Shown here: in pieces, positions 1-7,987 of the stretch
How positions within the stretch are numbered: the first letter of the stretch is position 1
Layout of the letters: every line of letters starts with the position of its first letter
From: Deltaproteobacteria bacterium
GTDB taxonomy: Bacteria > Desulfobacterota > Desulfobacteria > Desulfobacterales > SURF-15
DNA: 12,798 nucleotides
Assembly (NCBI GenBank): GCA_024644775.1
Contig: JAHEHB010000129.1
Location: 1 to 12,798 of the forward strand
Direction: 5' to 3'
Made by a program: the position numbers and the translations under genes
The notes under the pieces: generated by a model
What the model saw: only the letters and a program-made list of their open reading frames with translations
Told to the model about the DNA's origin: nothing
Database searches by the model: none

Positions 1-1
1 C

Positions 2-391
2 GTATTCGTGGCATCCGTCGGTTACATCGTGCCGACAGCCTATCACGGTTCCGTCGCCATTGAGAGCCGGTACATCGATGTTTCCCGCTCTTTTGCGGCC
101 ACAAAAGTAGCGCAGTATAAAAAAGTGATTCTGCCGGCCCTGTTTCCGTACCTGATAACCGGCGCCCGTCTCGGATTGGTTCATGCCATTCGGGCGATGG
201 TCGTGGCTGAAATGTTTATCATTACCGGCTATGGCGGACTTATTTTTCAAACCGGCTTAGACATCTCAACCGCACCGATATTGGCCTACCTTGCGACCAT
301 CATGATTGTTAGTATTGGAACGAATGTTATTTTACGTCGCATTGGACAGAAAGTTGCACCTTGGTATGAAGCTCGAATGAGAGCTGCATAG
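2..391 (+). CDS. ABC transporter permease, NitT/TauT type, C-terminal part (cut by window edge)
   Basis: Inner-membrane permease of an ABC importer of the nitrate/sulfonate/taurine class; only about the last 130 residues are in the window. The frame is open to the left edge (the GTG at position 8 is internal, not a convincing start). The cytoplasmic EAA loop that docks on the ATPase is visible: SRSFAATKVAQYKKVILP, followed by ALFPYLITGARLGL, the usual permease arrangement of EAA-loop and following helix. Hydrophobic stretches MVVAEMFIITGYGGLIF and APILAYLATIMIVSIGTNVIL are the last membrane segments, and the tail is basic. It is followed after 93 bases by its likely binding protein and then by the ATPase. 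The family call is firm; the substrate cannot be read. Confidence 0.9.
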   Translation, partial: VFVASVGYIVPTAYHGSVAIESRYIDVSRSFAATKVAQYKKVILPALFPYLITGARLGLVHAIRAMVVAEMFIITGYGGLIFQTGLDISTAPILAYLATIMIVSIGTNVILRRIGQKVAPWYEARMRAA

Positions 392-484
392 GAAATCGAT
401 TAGATATGGCGTCACCACGGCAGTCACTTGCCATAAACAGCAGCGACCGCCCATAACCATTAACAGTCAGAAAAGGAGGGTACT

Positions 485-1510
485 ATGAAAGGTAAGAGCG
501 TTATTTTTGCTATTGTATTCGGCGTAATTTGTTTAGGAATAATGGACACGCAACCCGCTGTCGCAGCCGATCGGGTGCTGACCATCAACATTCCCGGCAA
601 CTCACTGGGCGTCCATATTCCCTACATGGCGGCATTGAACGAAATCCTGCCAAGCATGAAAGGTTACGGGACACCTGAATGGACACGCGTCAAACGACTT
701 CAAACCATTACCCAGTCCATACTCACCGGTTCGGTGGAGGTGGGAGCCGGGGACGCCATCAGCACCTTACGTGCGGTGGAGGCCGGTGCTGATCTTAAAA
801 TTATCGGTAATGCCTTCATGCACACCAGCCTCGTATTCACCGTAAACGGGGATAAGGTCAAAACTCTCAAAGATGTTGAAAAATCAGATGTAACCCTTGC
901 AGTAAATTCCAAAGGCGATTTTACACACGTTATGCTGGTGGGTCCGCTGCAGAAGCGCGGTATCGACATGAACAAGGTCAACGTGATTACCATGGGCGGC
1001 TCCGGCGCCCGGATGAGAGCCTTACTGGCCGGTAAAGTGGACGGGGTTCCGCTCCATTTCGACCAAGCCAGCGATGTGGCGAAAAAGGGTAATTTCAAGG
1101 TCCTGATCGAACCGGCGAAAGAGTACGATGCGTTTCTGGGTGAAGTCTGGATCGTGAGTGGCAAGTGGCTGGCAAAGCCCGAAAATCAAAGAGTCGCCGT
1201 GGATCTGCTCAAGGCCACCGTTATCGCATTCCGGAAAGCCGACAGCGATCCCAAATGGTATGCGGCCATGTATCGAAAATATGGAACCAAAAAGAACATG
1301 AAGAAAGCCAGCGACGCGGAGATCGAGGTCGTTCGCCAGGCCCTCGGGAAAGACATCGGCTGCTGGCCGGAGAACATGAAGCATTCCTTAAGCGTCTATA
1401 AGGAATTGCTGCCGATCTATAAATCCGCAGGTGCTGTTAAAGGCACGGTGGATGTCAGCAAAGTCGTTGAAACCAAGTATATTGAACAAGCCCTACAGGA
1501 GCTAAAGTAA
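485..1510 (+). CDS. ABC transporter substrate-binding protein, NitT/TauT (SsuA/THI5-like)
   Basis: Periplasmic binding protein of 341 residues that should deliver a small solute to the adjoining permease and ATPase. Residues 1-27 form a signal peptide (basic start, hydrophobic core IFAIVFGVICLGIM, cleavage probably after AVA, leaving ADRVLTIN). The mature part has the two-lobed pattern of the SsuA/THI5 class: ILTGSVEVGAGDAISTLRAVEAGADLKIIGN in lobe 1 and the hinge segment DVTLAVNSKGDFTHV. This is followed by MGGSGARMRALLAGKVDGVPL, where the family reads the amount of bound ligand. A strong ribosome binding site (AGGAGG, 474-479) sits just before the ATG and fixes the start. The order permease, binding protein, ATPase on one strand supports one operon. 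The substrate (sulfonate, aromatic or other anion) is unknown. Confidence 0.88.
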   Translation: MKGKSVIFAIVFGVICLGIMDTQPAVAADRVLTINIPGNSLGVHIPYMAALNEILPSMKGYGTPEWTRVKRLQTITQSILTGSVEVGAGDAISTLRAVEAGADLKIIGNAFMHTSLVFTVNGDKVKTLKDVEKSDVTLAVNSKGDFTHVMLVGPLQKRGIDMNKVNVITMGGSGARMRALLAGKVDGVPLHFDQASDVAKKGNFKVLIEPAKEYDAFLGEVWIVSGKWLAKPENQRVAVDLLKATVIAFRKADSDPKWYAAMYRKYGTKKNMKKASDAEIEVVRQALGKDIGCWPENMKHSLSVYKELLPIYKSAGAVKGTVDVSKVVETKYIEQALQELK

Positions 1511-1514
1511 GGTT

Positions 1515-2291
1515 ATGGCAACCCCGAAACTCGAGTTGCGAAATTTGTACAAAAGCTTTCCGCGGGGAAATGAGGTCATCCCCGTAATTGAAGATTTATC
1601 CGTCACAATTTCAAATCTCGAGTTTCTCGCCATCATCGGTCCCAGCGGATGCGGAAAATCGACCCTGCTTCGATTGGCAGACGGACTGATCCCCTGTGAC
1701 TCGGGTTCCATTTACATGGATGGGATTGACGTAACCGGCGTAACCGGTGGGAAAGGTCGCGGCATGGTCTTTCAGGGCTTCGACCTTTTCCCATGGCGAA
1801 CCACACGAGAAAATGTTGAATTCGGCCTCGAAATCCTCGGTATCTCCACCTCCCAACGCAGAGACACTGCCATGCATTATATCGAGCTGGTAGGATTGGA
1901 CGGCTTTGAAGATTCATATCCCCACGAACTCAGCGGGGGCATGCAGCAGAGAGTCGGTTTCGCCCGGGCACTGGCCATACAGCCGGAGATCCTTCTGATG
2001 GATGAACCGTTTGGTGCGCTGGATGTTCAAACGAGAGATATCCTACAGGACGAGTTGCTCGGCATCTGGAGCAAGGAGAAGAAAACCGTTTTATTTGTGA
2101 CCCACAGCATTGAAGAAGCGATTTATCTTTCAGATCGCATTGCTGTGATTACCCCGCGTCCGGCAAAATTAGATCAACTCATCGAAGTGCCCTTTGGGAG
2201 GCCACGCAACGAGAGTATGAAATCATTGCCCGCGTTTCTGAAACTGCGCGGTGAGATCTGGAAGAAACTGAAAGAAGGTATCCAAGTATAG
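1515..2291 (+). CDS. ABC transporter ATP-binding protein, NitT/TauT type (SsuB/TauB-like)
   Basis: Cytoplasmic ATPase of 258 residues, normal length for the SsuB/TauB class. All motifs are intact: Walker A GPSGCGKST at residues 42-50, Q-loop glutamine at 87 (GMVFQ), signature LSGGMQQR at 139-146, Walker B LLMDE at 160-164 followed by the D-loop GALD, and the switch histidine at 197 (VTHSIEEA). The start lies four bases after the stop of the binding-protein gene. AGGAG at 1497-1501, inside the end of that gene, is the nearest good Shine-Dalgarno match, so translation is probably coupled. The C-terminal tail after residue 210 (ITPRPAKLDQLIEVPF) is typical of this subfamily. Substrate not deducible. 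Confidence 0.95.
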   Translation: MATPKLELRNLYKSFPRGNEVIPVIEDLSVTISNLEFLAIIGPSGCGKSTLLRLADGLIPCDSGSIYMDGIDVTGVTGGKGRGMVFQGFDLFPWRTTRENVEFGLEILGISTSQRRDTAMHYIELVGLDGFEDSYPHELSGGMQQRVGFARALAIQPEILLMDEPFGALDVQTRDILQDELLGIWSKEKKTVLFVTHSIEEAIYLSDRIAVITPRPAKLDQLIEVPFGRPRNESMKSLPAFLKLRGEIWKKLKEGIQV

Positions 2292-2328
2292 TGCATGATA
2301 ATGCCGAACATGGAAATGGAAAAAAACG

Positions 2329-3045
2329 ATGTCAATTGAAAACCTGACCCGAAAAATCGACGCCATTCGAAGTACCGGTGAGGTGATTGCCCAGTCGCTG
2401 AAAGAGATGATCCACGAAGCTGAATTTGAACCGGGGCAGCAGCTCGTTCAAGAAAATATCGCAAAAATGTTCGGCGTATCACGGGTGCCGGTTCGTGACG
2501 CGCTTCAGATTCTCATCAACTTGGGCATTGCAGTGAACGTTCCCAGGCGCGGTGTTATTGTCCGCACCCTTTCGAGAAAGCTTTTGGATGATCTTTTTGA
2601 AATCCGAAAAGTATTGGAAGGGGCTGCCATCCAAAAAGCGTTACGGCGGGCGACTCCGGAGCTTCTGGAATTACTCCGTGAATTGATTCGAAAACAATTG
2701 GAAGCATTGAAAACAGTTGATGTTAAGCAGAATGAAAAACTGGATGATGAATTCCATCGATCCCTTTACAGGGCTATCGACAATAACGCCCTGTACGAAC
2801 TGATTTTCAACAACTGGGAACGGATAAAGCAGGCCCGTTGTTCCTCAACGGTTGATCCGAAGCACGGCAAGCAATGGATATCCACATCCATCGAAAGACA
2901 CGATAAGGTCGTGGCGGCTTTGGAGAAAAATGACAAATCGGTTGCTTATCAGATCATTGTTGAAAATATAGAAAGCTCCAGGTGGGAAATCACCGGGAGT
3001 TTGGAGGAAATGGGATGGATCGAATCCAATGAGCGAGCGAAATAG
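2329..3045 (+). CDS. GntR family transcriptional regulator, FadR/FCD subfamily
   Basis: DNA-binding repressor or activator of 238 residues. Residues 14-80 are the winged helix-turn-helix (recognition helix region VSRVPVRDALQILINLGI, wing NVPRRGVIVRTL). Residues 85-220 are the all-helical FCD ligand domain, which in this family binds an organic acid, often through a metal. The expected metal ligands Asp139 and His143 (LDDEFHRSL) and His191 (ERHDKVVAAL) are present, but the last conserved histidine position appears to be Asn213 (IIVENIES). The ribosome binding site is weak (GGAAATGGA) and an in-frame stop at 2299-2301 limits upstream extension. It lies 37 bases after the ATPase gene and 67 bases before the TRAP binding-protein gene, so it may control either transporter, probably in response to an imported acid. 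The ligand is unknown. Confidence 0.92.
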   Translation: MSIENLTRKIDAIRSTGEVIAQSLKEMIHEAEFEPGQQLVQENIAKMFGVSRVPVRDALQILINLGIAVNVPRRGVIVRTLSRKLLDDLFEIRKVLEGAAIQKALRRATPELLELLRELIRKQLEALKTVDVKQNEKLDDEFHRSLYRAIDNNALYELIFNNWERIKQARCSSTVDPKHGKQWISTSIERHDKVVAALEKNDKSVAYQIIVENIESSRWEITGSLEEMGWIESNERAK

Positions 3046-3112
3046 TCCTTAATTTTTTATAAACGGTGTATCCGGTGGAGGTACACAAAAACAATCAAAA
3101 GAGGAGGTTAAA

Positions 3113-4099
3113 ATGAAACAATTTGTTCGAATCATCTGTATTTTGGCAATCGTGGGACTTATTCTCCCGCTGGGAATTGTTCAGGCCAAGACGGTGAAAT
3201 TCACTTTTGGAACCGCAAATTCCCCAAAAGATTTTAGCATTGTTGCCATGTCTAAATGGCAGAAGGACATGAAAGCCGCTTCAAACGGCGAGCTCGATAT
3301 GAACATGGTGACCGGCGGTGCATTGGGCGGCGACAAACAACTCCTACAGCAGCTGGGCGCCAATGAAATTCAGGTACATATTGCCGGCCCGGTTGTGGTT
3401 CATCACCTGGCAAAAGAGTATCAATGTATGGAAGCCGAATTTGTCTATAAAGACGAAGAACACGGATTTCGGGTTTGGAACGGACCCCTTCGGTCTGAAT
3501 TGAACAATAAACTTGAAAAACAGTATAACATTTCCATCATCGGTGTGGGCTTAAGGGGCTCTCGAAATGTCACATCCAATGTTCCCGTGAGAAAACCGGC
3601 GGATATGAAGGGGATCAAAATGCGGGTCACCAACAAACTCCGTCAATCGGTTTTCAAAGAGATCGGTGCCTTGCCTGCCCCTCTGTCATTTAAAGAACTG
3701 TATGGTGCTCTCCGTCAGGGTGTTTTCGAAGCGCAGGAAAATCCCATCTCCACCATTTACGGAAGCAAGCTGTACGAGGTTCAAAAATACATCAATCTCA
3801 CGGCGCACGTATACAGTTATTGGATCGTTGCTGCCAACAAAATCTTCCTCGATTCTTTGAGTCCGGCCCATCGGAAGATCTTCGATAAAACGCTCAGTGA
3901 TTCAATCGAGTACCTGAATAATCTTTCACGAACCGGAACTAAAGACCTTTTGAAAAAAATGGAAGCCACGGGTAAGGTCAAGGTGATTCAGCCGGATATT
4001 GCCGCTTTTAAGAAGATTGCTGATCCTGTTGTAAAAAAATACGCCGAAGAGAAATGCCGACCCGGTATCCTGGAAGATATCGCCAAGTTCGCTCAATAA
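3113..4099 (+). CDS. dctP: TRAP transporter substrate-binding protein (DctP family)
   Basis: Periplasmic binding protein of 328 residues for a tripartite ATP-independent importer. Signal peptide at residues 1-25 (core IICILAIVGLILPLGIV, cleavage after VQA). The DctP signature region is clear: GIKMRVTNKLRQSVFKEIGA, with Arg171 at the place of the family arginine that pairs with the ligand carboxylate, then PLSFKELYGALRQGVFEAQE and the ENP at 209-211. Arg151 (GSRNVTSN) is a second conserved basic position. The start is fixed by a strong AGGAGG at 3102-3107, five bases before the ATG. The two membrane subunits follow directly. The conserved arginine suggests a carboxylate ligand; which one cannot be read. 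Confidence 0.93.
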   Translation: MKQFVRIICILAIVGLILPLGIVQAKTVKFTFGTANSPKDFSIVAMSKWQKDMKAASNGELDMNMVTGGALGGDKQLLQQLGANEIQVHIAGPVVVHHLAKEYQCMEAEFVYKDEEHGFRVWNGPLRSELNNKLEKQYNISIIGVGLRGSRNVTSNVPVRKPADMKGIKMRVTNKLRQSVFKEIGALPAPLSFKELYGALRQGVFEAQENPISTIYGSKLYEVQKYINLTAHVYSYWIVAANKIFLDSLSPAHRKIFDKTLSDSIEYLNNLSRTGTKDLLKKMEATGKVKVIQPDIAAFKKIADPVVKKYAEEKCRPGILEDIAKFAQ

Positions 4100-4126
4100 C
4101 CCAACAAAAACCTATAAAGGAGTGTT

Positions 4127-4161
4127 CCCTCTCTTTCCCGATCGCCCCGGGAAAGAGAGGG
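4127..4161 (+). promoter_or_regulatory. 14-bp perfect hairpin between dctP and dctQ, covering a dctQ ribosome binding site
   Basis: Bases 4127-4140 (CCCTCTCTTTCCCG) are the exact reverse complement of 4148-4161 (CGGGAAAGAGAGGG), with a 7-base loop. Only TCTT follows, so it is a poor intrinsic terminator. The 3' arm contains AGAGAGGG, the only Shine-Dalgarno-like sequence for the ATG at 4166. Probable roles (inference): protection of the dctP mRNA end and reduced expression of the membrane subunits relative to the binding protein. Confidence 0.7.
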
Positions 4162-4165
4162 TCTT

Positions 4166-4687
4166 ATGAACACCGGGGAATGCCCTATGGACAGCAGGCT
4201 CAAACAACATTTCTTTAGCATCATCGAAAAGTTCCTCGAAGTCGTTACCATGGTCGGTTTCATCGGCATGCTTTTGGCAACCGGAGGGCAGGTTTTGTTT
4301 CGATATGCGCTCCAGATCTCGGTTCCATGGACGGAAGAGCTGGCTAGAATCCTATTTATTCAAACCATGTTTTTCGGGATCGCCGTCGCCATCCGTGAAA
4401 ACGAGCACATTATCGTCGACTTTTTGTTTAAAAAAATGAATCTGCGGCTTCAGGCGTTGGGACAAATCGCTTATAATTCCGCCATATTCATCTTTCTTTG
4501 CTTCCTGGCCCGCGGGACCCTTGCCATGACCAAAATGACATGGGGGTCTTATATGATTTCTCTGGACTGGATTCGGACCGGATATCTCTATATGGGCGAA
4601 TTCATCGCGATCATTTTCATGATGATCTACATTGTCATGAAAGCCTACGATAATTTGCTGTTTCTACGCACAGGTGAACATAGATGA
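4166..4687 (+). CDS. dctQ: TRAP transporter small membrane subunit (DctQ family)
   Basis: Small integral membrane subunit, 173 residues from the first ATG, with four predicted membrane helices (about residues 25-48, 61-77, 101-118, 141-160). The family motif between helices 1 and 2 is present: FRYALQISVPWTEELARI, with QTMFFGIAVAIRENEHIIVDF after it. A second in-frame ATG at 4187 (MDSRLKQHFF) gives 166 residues and has its own upstream GGGGAA (4175-4180), outside the hairpin. The ATG at 4166 depends on a Shine-Dalgarno sequence inside the hairpin stem. The start is therefore ambiguous, and 4187 may be the one used. The stop overlaps the dctM start (ATGA), which indicates translational coupling. 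Confidence 0.88.
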   Translation: MNTGECPMDSRLKQHFFSIIEKFLEVVTMVGFIGMLLATGGQVLFRYALQISVPWTEELARILFIQTMFFGIAVAIRENEHIIVDFLFKKMNLRLQALGQIAYNSAIFIFLCFLARGTLAMTKMTWGSYMISLDWIRTGYLYMGEFIAIIFMMIYIVMKAYDNLLFLRTGEHR

Positions 4688-5979
4688 TTATCTACTTGAT
4701 ATTGGCCGTGAGTCTCATTGTTATGATCGTTATCGGATTTCCCGTCGGTTTCGGAGCCGGTCTCATTTCCCTGATCGGAGCGGGCACCTTTTTCGGCGAT
4801 TTGTTAGACCCAAGGGCATCTTCCATGACCGCTCGATTGGCGTTTGCAAAAACCGACAATTTTCTTCTGCTTGCCATTCCCTTTTTTCTTCTGGCCGGGC
4901 GGTTGATGAATACCGGCGGCATCACCAAACGTCTCTTCGGTTTCGTAAGCCTCACGGTCCGCCCGCTTAAAGGTGGGCTCGGGCATGCAAACGTGCTGGC
5001 CAGCATGATATTTGCCGGCATGTCCGGGGCTGCCACCGCCGATGCAGTGGGTCTGGGTGCTGTGGAAATGAGAGCCATGCTGGACGAAGGATATGATCGA
5101 AATTTCAGCGCCGCCATAACCGGCGCGTCTTCGCTGATCGGGCCCATTATCCCTCCCAGTATCGCCATGGTGGCATACGGTGTTCAGGCCGAAGAATCGG
5201 TGGGGGCCATGTTTATGGGCGGCATCGTTCCGGGAATAGTACTGGCCCTGGGTTTCATGGCTTATGTGGGATATTGCGCCCACCGGTATAACTATCCATC
5301 CGGAAAGTTAGCAACCATTAGAGAATTGATTATCGGATTCTGGAAAGCATTTTTCCCACTCATGACCCCCGTGATCATTGTGGGTGGCATATATTCAGGG
5401 GTGTTTACACCCACCGAAGCCGCTGCCATGGCCGCATTTTATGCGATCTTCTTAGGTCTTTTTGTATACCGGGAGTTCGGATTGCGCCATCTGCTTCGTG
5501 AAATCAGGGCGACCATGATCGACTGCTCGGTCATAATGCTCATCATTGCCTTTACCTCATCCTTTGGTGTTGTGATGATACGGGGGCAAATTCCAAGTGC
5601 ATTGGCGAATTTGCTTACACAACTGACGGATAACGCCACGATTCTACTTCTGCTGTTTACCGTATTTTGGCTGATTGTTGGGTTTTTCATGGCGCAAACC
5701 CCTGCCATTCTCATTTTAACACCGATCCTGTTGCCCACGGCTGAAAGATTCGGCATCGATCCGATCCATTTCGGGGTGGTCATGACCCTTGCGTTGACAC
5801 TGGGTCTTTTGACACCGCCGGTTGGAATGGTCCTTTATGCCCTGATGCGTGTAACCGAGGTATCATTTGAGCGGCTCGTTGTTTTGGTACTTCCATATGT
5901 GGCCATCACCTTGGGGGTTGTGTTGCTTCTGATCTTTTTCCCACAGCTCGTTCTCTTCCTGCCCCAGAGATTGATGTGA
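4684..5979 (+). CDS. dctM: TRAP transporter large membrane subunit (DctM family)
   Basis: Ion-driven transport subunit of the TRAP importer, 431 residues with many hydrophobic segments consistent with the 11-12 helices of the family. Landmarks in order: NFLLLAIPFFLLAGRLMN near residues 59-76, AGMSGAATADAVGLGAVEM at 111-129, SSLIGPIIPPSIAMVAYG at 149-166, the second-half equivalent GGIYSGVFTPTEAAAMA at 234-250, and LGLLTPPVGMVLYALMRV at 373-390. The two proline-containing re-entrant regions (IIPPS and LTPPVG) are those associated with substrate and sodium binding in DctM. The start overlaps the dctQ stop by ATGA. Length and motifs are complete; the solute is not determinable. Confidence 0.95.
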   Translation: MIIYLILAVSLIVMIVIGFPVGFGAGLISLIGAGTFFGDLLDPRASSMTARLAFAKTDNFLLLAIPFFLLAGRLMNTGGITKRLFGFVSLTVRPLKGGLGHANVLASMIFAGMSGAATADAVGLGAVEMRAMLDEGYDRNFSAAITGASSLIGPIIPPSIAMVAYGVQAEESVGAMFMGGIVPGIVLALGFMAYVGYCAHRYNYPSGKLATIRELIIGFWKAFFPLMTPVIIVGGIYSGVFTPTEAAAMAAFYAIFLGLFVYREFGLRHLLREIRATMIDCSVIMLIIAFTSSFGVVMIRGQIPSALANLLTQLTDNATILLLLFTVFWLIVGFFMAQTPAILILTPILLPTAERFGIDPIHFGVVMTLALTLGLLTPPVGMVLYALMRVTEVSFERLVVLVLPYVAITLGVVLLLIFFPQLVLFLPQRLM

Positions 5980-6033
5980 GAATTAAACCGCAAAGAAATT
6001 AAACTTAACCTAAAATCAAAAATGAGGAAAAAA

Positions 6034-7011
6034 ATGAAAAAATGGAAATTCTGTGTGAATGCCGGTTTCTTCGGAAAAAGGCGAGATCGCTTTACCGAAT
6101 ACCAACCGGATCGCTCGCTTGAGGAAAAATTCAACCTGATCTCTAAAATTGATAACATTGAAGGGGTTGAACTTAAATATCCGTTTGATCTTAAAGATGT
6201 ATCAGTTGCCAAACAGTTATTAAATGATCACAATCTCACCTGTTCGGCTGTCAATGTGGATATAAAGGATGCGGCATATTTTCGTTACGGCGCACTCTCT
6301 GCAAGAAGCTCAAAGGCAAGAGATCGGGCAGTCACCATGCTGCGAGAAGGCATGGATGCGGCAGCGGAGTTGGGCGCCCTTATGGTATCCACCTGCCCCC
6401 TGGCAGAAGGGTATGACTACCCGTTTCAATTGGACTACACGGATGCATGGGGTTATCTGGCGGAGTCCATAAAAACCGTGGTGTCCCACCGAAGCGACGT
6501 GAAGCTGGCCATTGAATACCAACCCCATGAGCCCCACTCCAGAATACTGCTGGGGAATGTGGGAAAGATGCTTCACATATGCGCCGAGGTCGGTGCTCCG
6601 AATTTCGGCGCCAACCTCGATATCGGGCACAGTTTTGCGGCACTGGAATCCCCTGCTGAATCGGCTTCTCTTCTGGCAGGAAAAGGGAAGCTCTTTTATG
6701 TTCACACCAACGACAACACCGGTGATGGAGGAGACTGGGATATGGTCTCCGGCACCGTTCACTTTTGGCACTGGATCGAACTCCTCTTTACGCTCCGGAA
6801 AATAGGCTATGACGGTTGGCTCGGAGGAGATATTGCACCGAAGCATATGGGCCCGGTTGAAGCCTTTGACATCAACACCCGTATGATTCAACGAATGATT
6901 AAACTACTCGATCGGATCGGCGTGGAAAAACTCGAAACCATGGTTCGGGAAGATGGTAACACGCACGATATCTATGATTGCCTGTCTAAATCAATATGTC
7001 CGGAGATCTAA
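6034..7011 (+). CDS. TIM-barrel sugar isomerase/epimerase-like protein, copy 1
   Basis: Predicted cytoplasmic metal-dependent sugar isomerase or epimerase of the xylose-isomerase-like TIM-barrel family (AP_endonuc_2 fold), 325 residues. Candidate metal ligands sit at strand ends: Glu161 (AIEYQPHEP), Asp196 and His199 (NLDIGHS), His224 (FYVHTND), the pair Asp234/Asp236 (GGDWDM) and Asp266 (LGGDIAPK). An upstream in-frame ATG at 6022 exists, but TGAGGA (6023-6028) ends six bases before the ATG at 6034, so 6034 is preferred. It lies 54 bases behind dctM and is followed 12 bases later by a paralogue with the same residue pattern. The sugar substrate is unknown; association with a TRAP importer and a PrpD remnant suggests an acidic sugar or carboxylate (inference). 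Confidence 0.85.
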   Translation: MKKWKFCVNAGFFGKRRDRFTEYQPDRSLEEKFNLISKIDNIEGVELKYPFDLKDVSVAKQLLNDHNLTCSAVNVDIKDAAYFRYGALSARSSKARDRAVTMLREGMDAAAELGALMVSTCPLAEGYDYPFQLDYTDAWGYLAESIKTVVSHRSDVKLAIEYQPHEPHSRILLGNVGKMLHICAEVGAPNFGANLDIGHSFAALESPAESASLLAGKGKLFYVHTNDNTGDGGDWDMVSGTVHFWHWIELLFTLRKIGYDGWLGGDIAPKHMGPVEAFDINTRMIQRMIKLLDRIGVEKLETMVREDGNTHDIYDCLSKSICPEI

Positions 7012-7023
7012 AAGGAGGATACG

Positions 7024-7983
7024 ATGAACAAACTGGCTATCATCTCTGCATTCTTGGGCGGAGTGAAAAACCGCTACATGGTATATGAGAAAGATCGTAT
7101 ATTGGAAGAGAAATTTCGAATGGCATCTGAAATAGATGACATCAGCGGCCTTGAGCTTTGCTACCCGGCGGATTTTGAAAACTTTGACCTGCTTAAAAAA
7201 CTCTTATCAGACTATGGATTCGGCGTTTCTTCCGTCAACGTGAGATCTCGCCGAACCGGAAAATGGTGGCGAGGTTCTTTCTCTTCATCATATCCAGAGG
7301 AACGGAAAGAAGTAGTGGAAGATTTCAAACGCGCCATCGATTTAGTCGGAGAACTCGAAATTCGTCGAATTTCAACCTGCCCGTTGAATGATGGCCACGA
7401 TTACGCGTTTGAGATGAATTATATCGACGCCTACCGGTATGCTGAAGAGACTTTCAGCGCCATCTGCGAATACAACCGAGATGTAAAACTTTGCATCGAA
7501 TACAAATGGAATGATCCCAGGGTTCGATGTCTCTTTGCTTCGGCCGGTGAAACTGCAGCCTTTTGTCAAGCTGTGGGGGCAGACAATCTCGGAGCCACTA
7601 TCGACATCGGACACTCCCTGCAAACGGGAGAACGGCCGGCTCAGGCGGCTGCTCTGCTGGCGCGGGCGAATCGGCTCTTCTATGTTCACCTCAATGACAA
7701 TGATCGTAATTTTGATTGGGATTTGATGCCCGGTGCCTTCCATTTCTGGGAATTCATCGAATTCTTCTATTATCTAAAAGAATTGGGTTACACTGATGAT
7801 TGGTATGCTTATGACGTCATGTCTAAAGAAATCGATACCGTGGAAACCTTTAAAACCGTCACCGCCGTCACCAGAAAACTAGAGCAGATCGCTGACGGTA
7901 TTGATCGGAAAGCCATAAAACCGCTTATGGAAACACGCAATCCGGCAAAGACGCTTTTGTATATGTACGAAAAGATGCTCTAA
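7024..7983 (+). CDS. TIM-barrel sugar isomerase/epimerase-like protein, copy 2
   Basis: Second member of the tandem pair, 319 residues. It aligns with copy 1 along its whole length: LEEKFRMASEIDDISGLELCY against LEEKFNLISKIDNIEGVELKY, RRISTCPLNDGHDYAFEMNYI against LMVSTCPLAEGYDYPFQLDYT. The metal-site pattern is kept: Glu159 (CIEYKWNDP), Asp194/His197 (TIDIGHS), His222 (FYVHLND), Asp231/Asp233 (FDWDL), Asp264 (WYAYDVMS). A strong AGGAGG (7013-7018), directly behind the stop of copy 1, fixes the ATG. The two have diverged clearly, so they probably act on different epimers or as a heteromer (inference). The stop TAA is followed after four bases by PrpD-homologous sequence in another frame. Confidence 0.85.
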   Translation: MNKLAIISAFLGGVKNRYMVYEKDRILEEKFRMASEIDDISGLELCYPADFENFDLLKKLLSDYGFGVSSVNVRSRRTGKWWRGSFSSSYPEERKEVVEDFKRAIDLVGELEIRRISTCPLNDGHDYAFEMNYIDAYRYAEETFSAICEYNRDVKLCIEYKWNDPRVRCLFASAGETAAFCQAVGADNLGATIDIGHSLQTGERPAQAAALLARANRLFYVHLNDNDRNFDWDLMPGAFHFWEFIEFFYYLKELGYTDDWYAYDVMSKEIDTVETFKTVTAVTRKLEQIADGIDRKAIKPLMETRNPAKTLLYMYEKML

Positions 7984-7987
7984 GGAA

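Noticed and set aside
3066..3086. GTGTA and TACAC half-sites upstream of dctP as a possible GntR operator
   Set aside because: Arms of five bases with an 11-base spacer are expected by chance and do not resemble a known FadR-type operator closely.
4692..5283. Two overlapping minus-strand open frames of about 160 codons
   Set aside because: Both are opposite to dctM, which has all family landmarks.
6310..6891. Long minus-strand open frame of 193 codons
   Set aside because: It lies wholly inside the first isomerase gene, whose motifs and ribosome binding site are clear; it is a by-product of codon bias.
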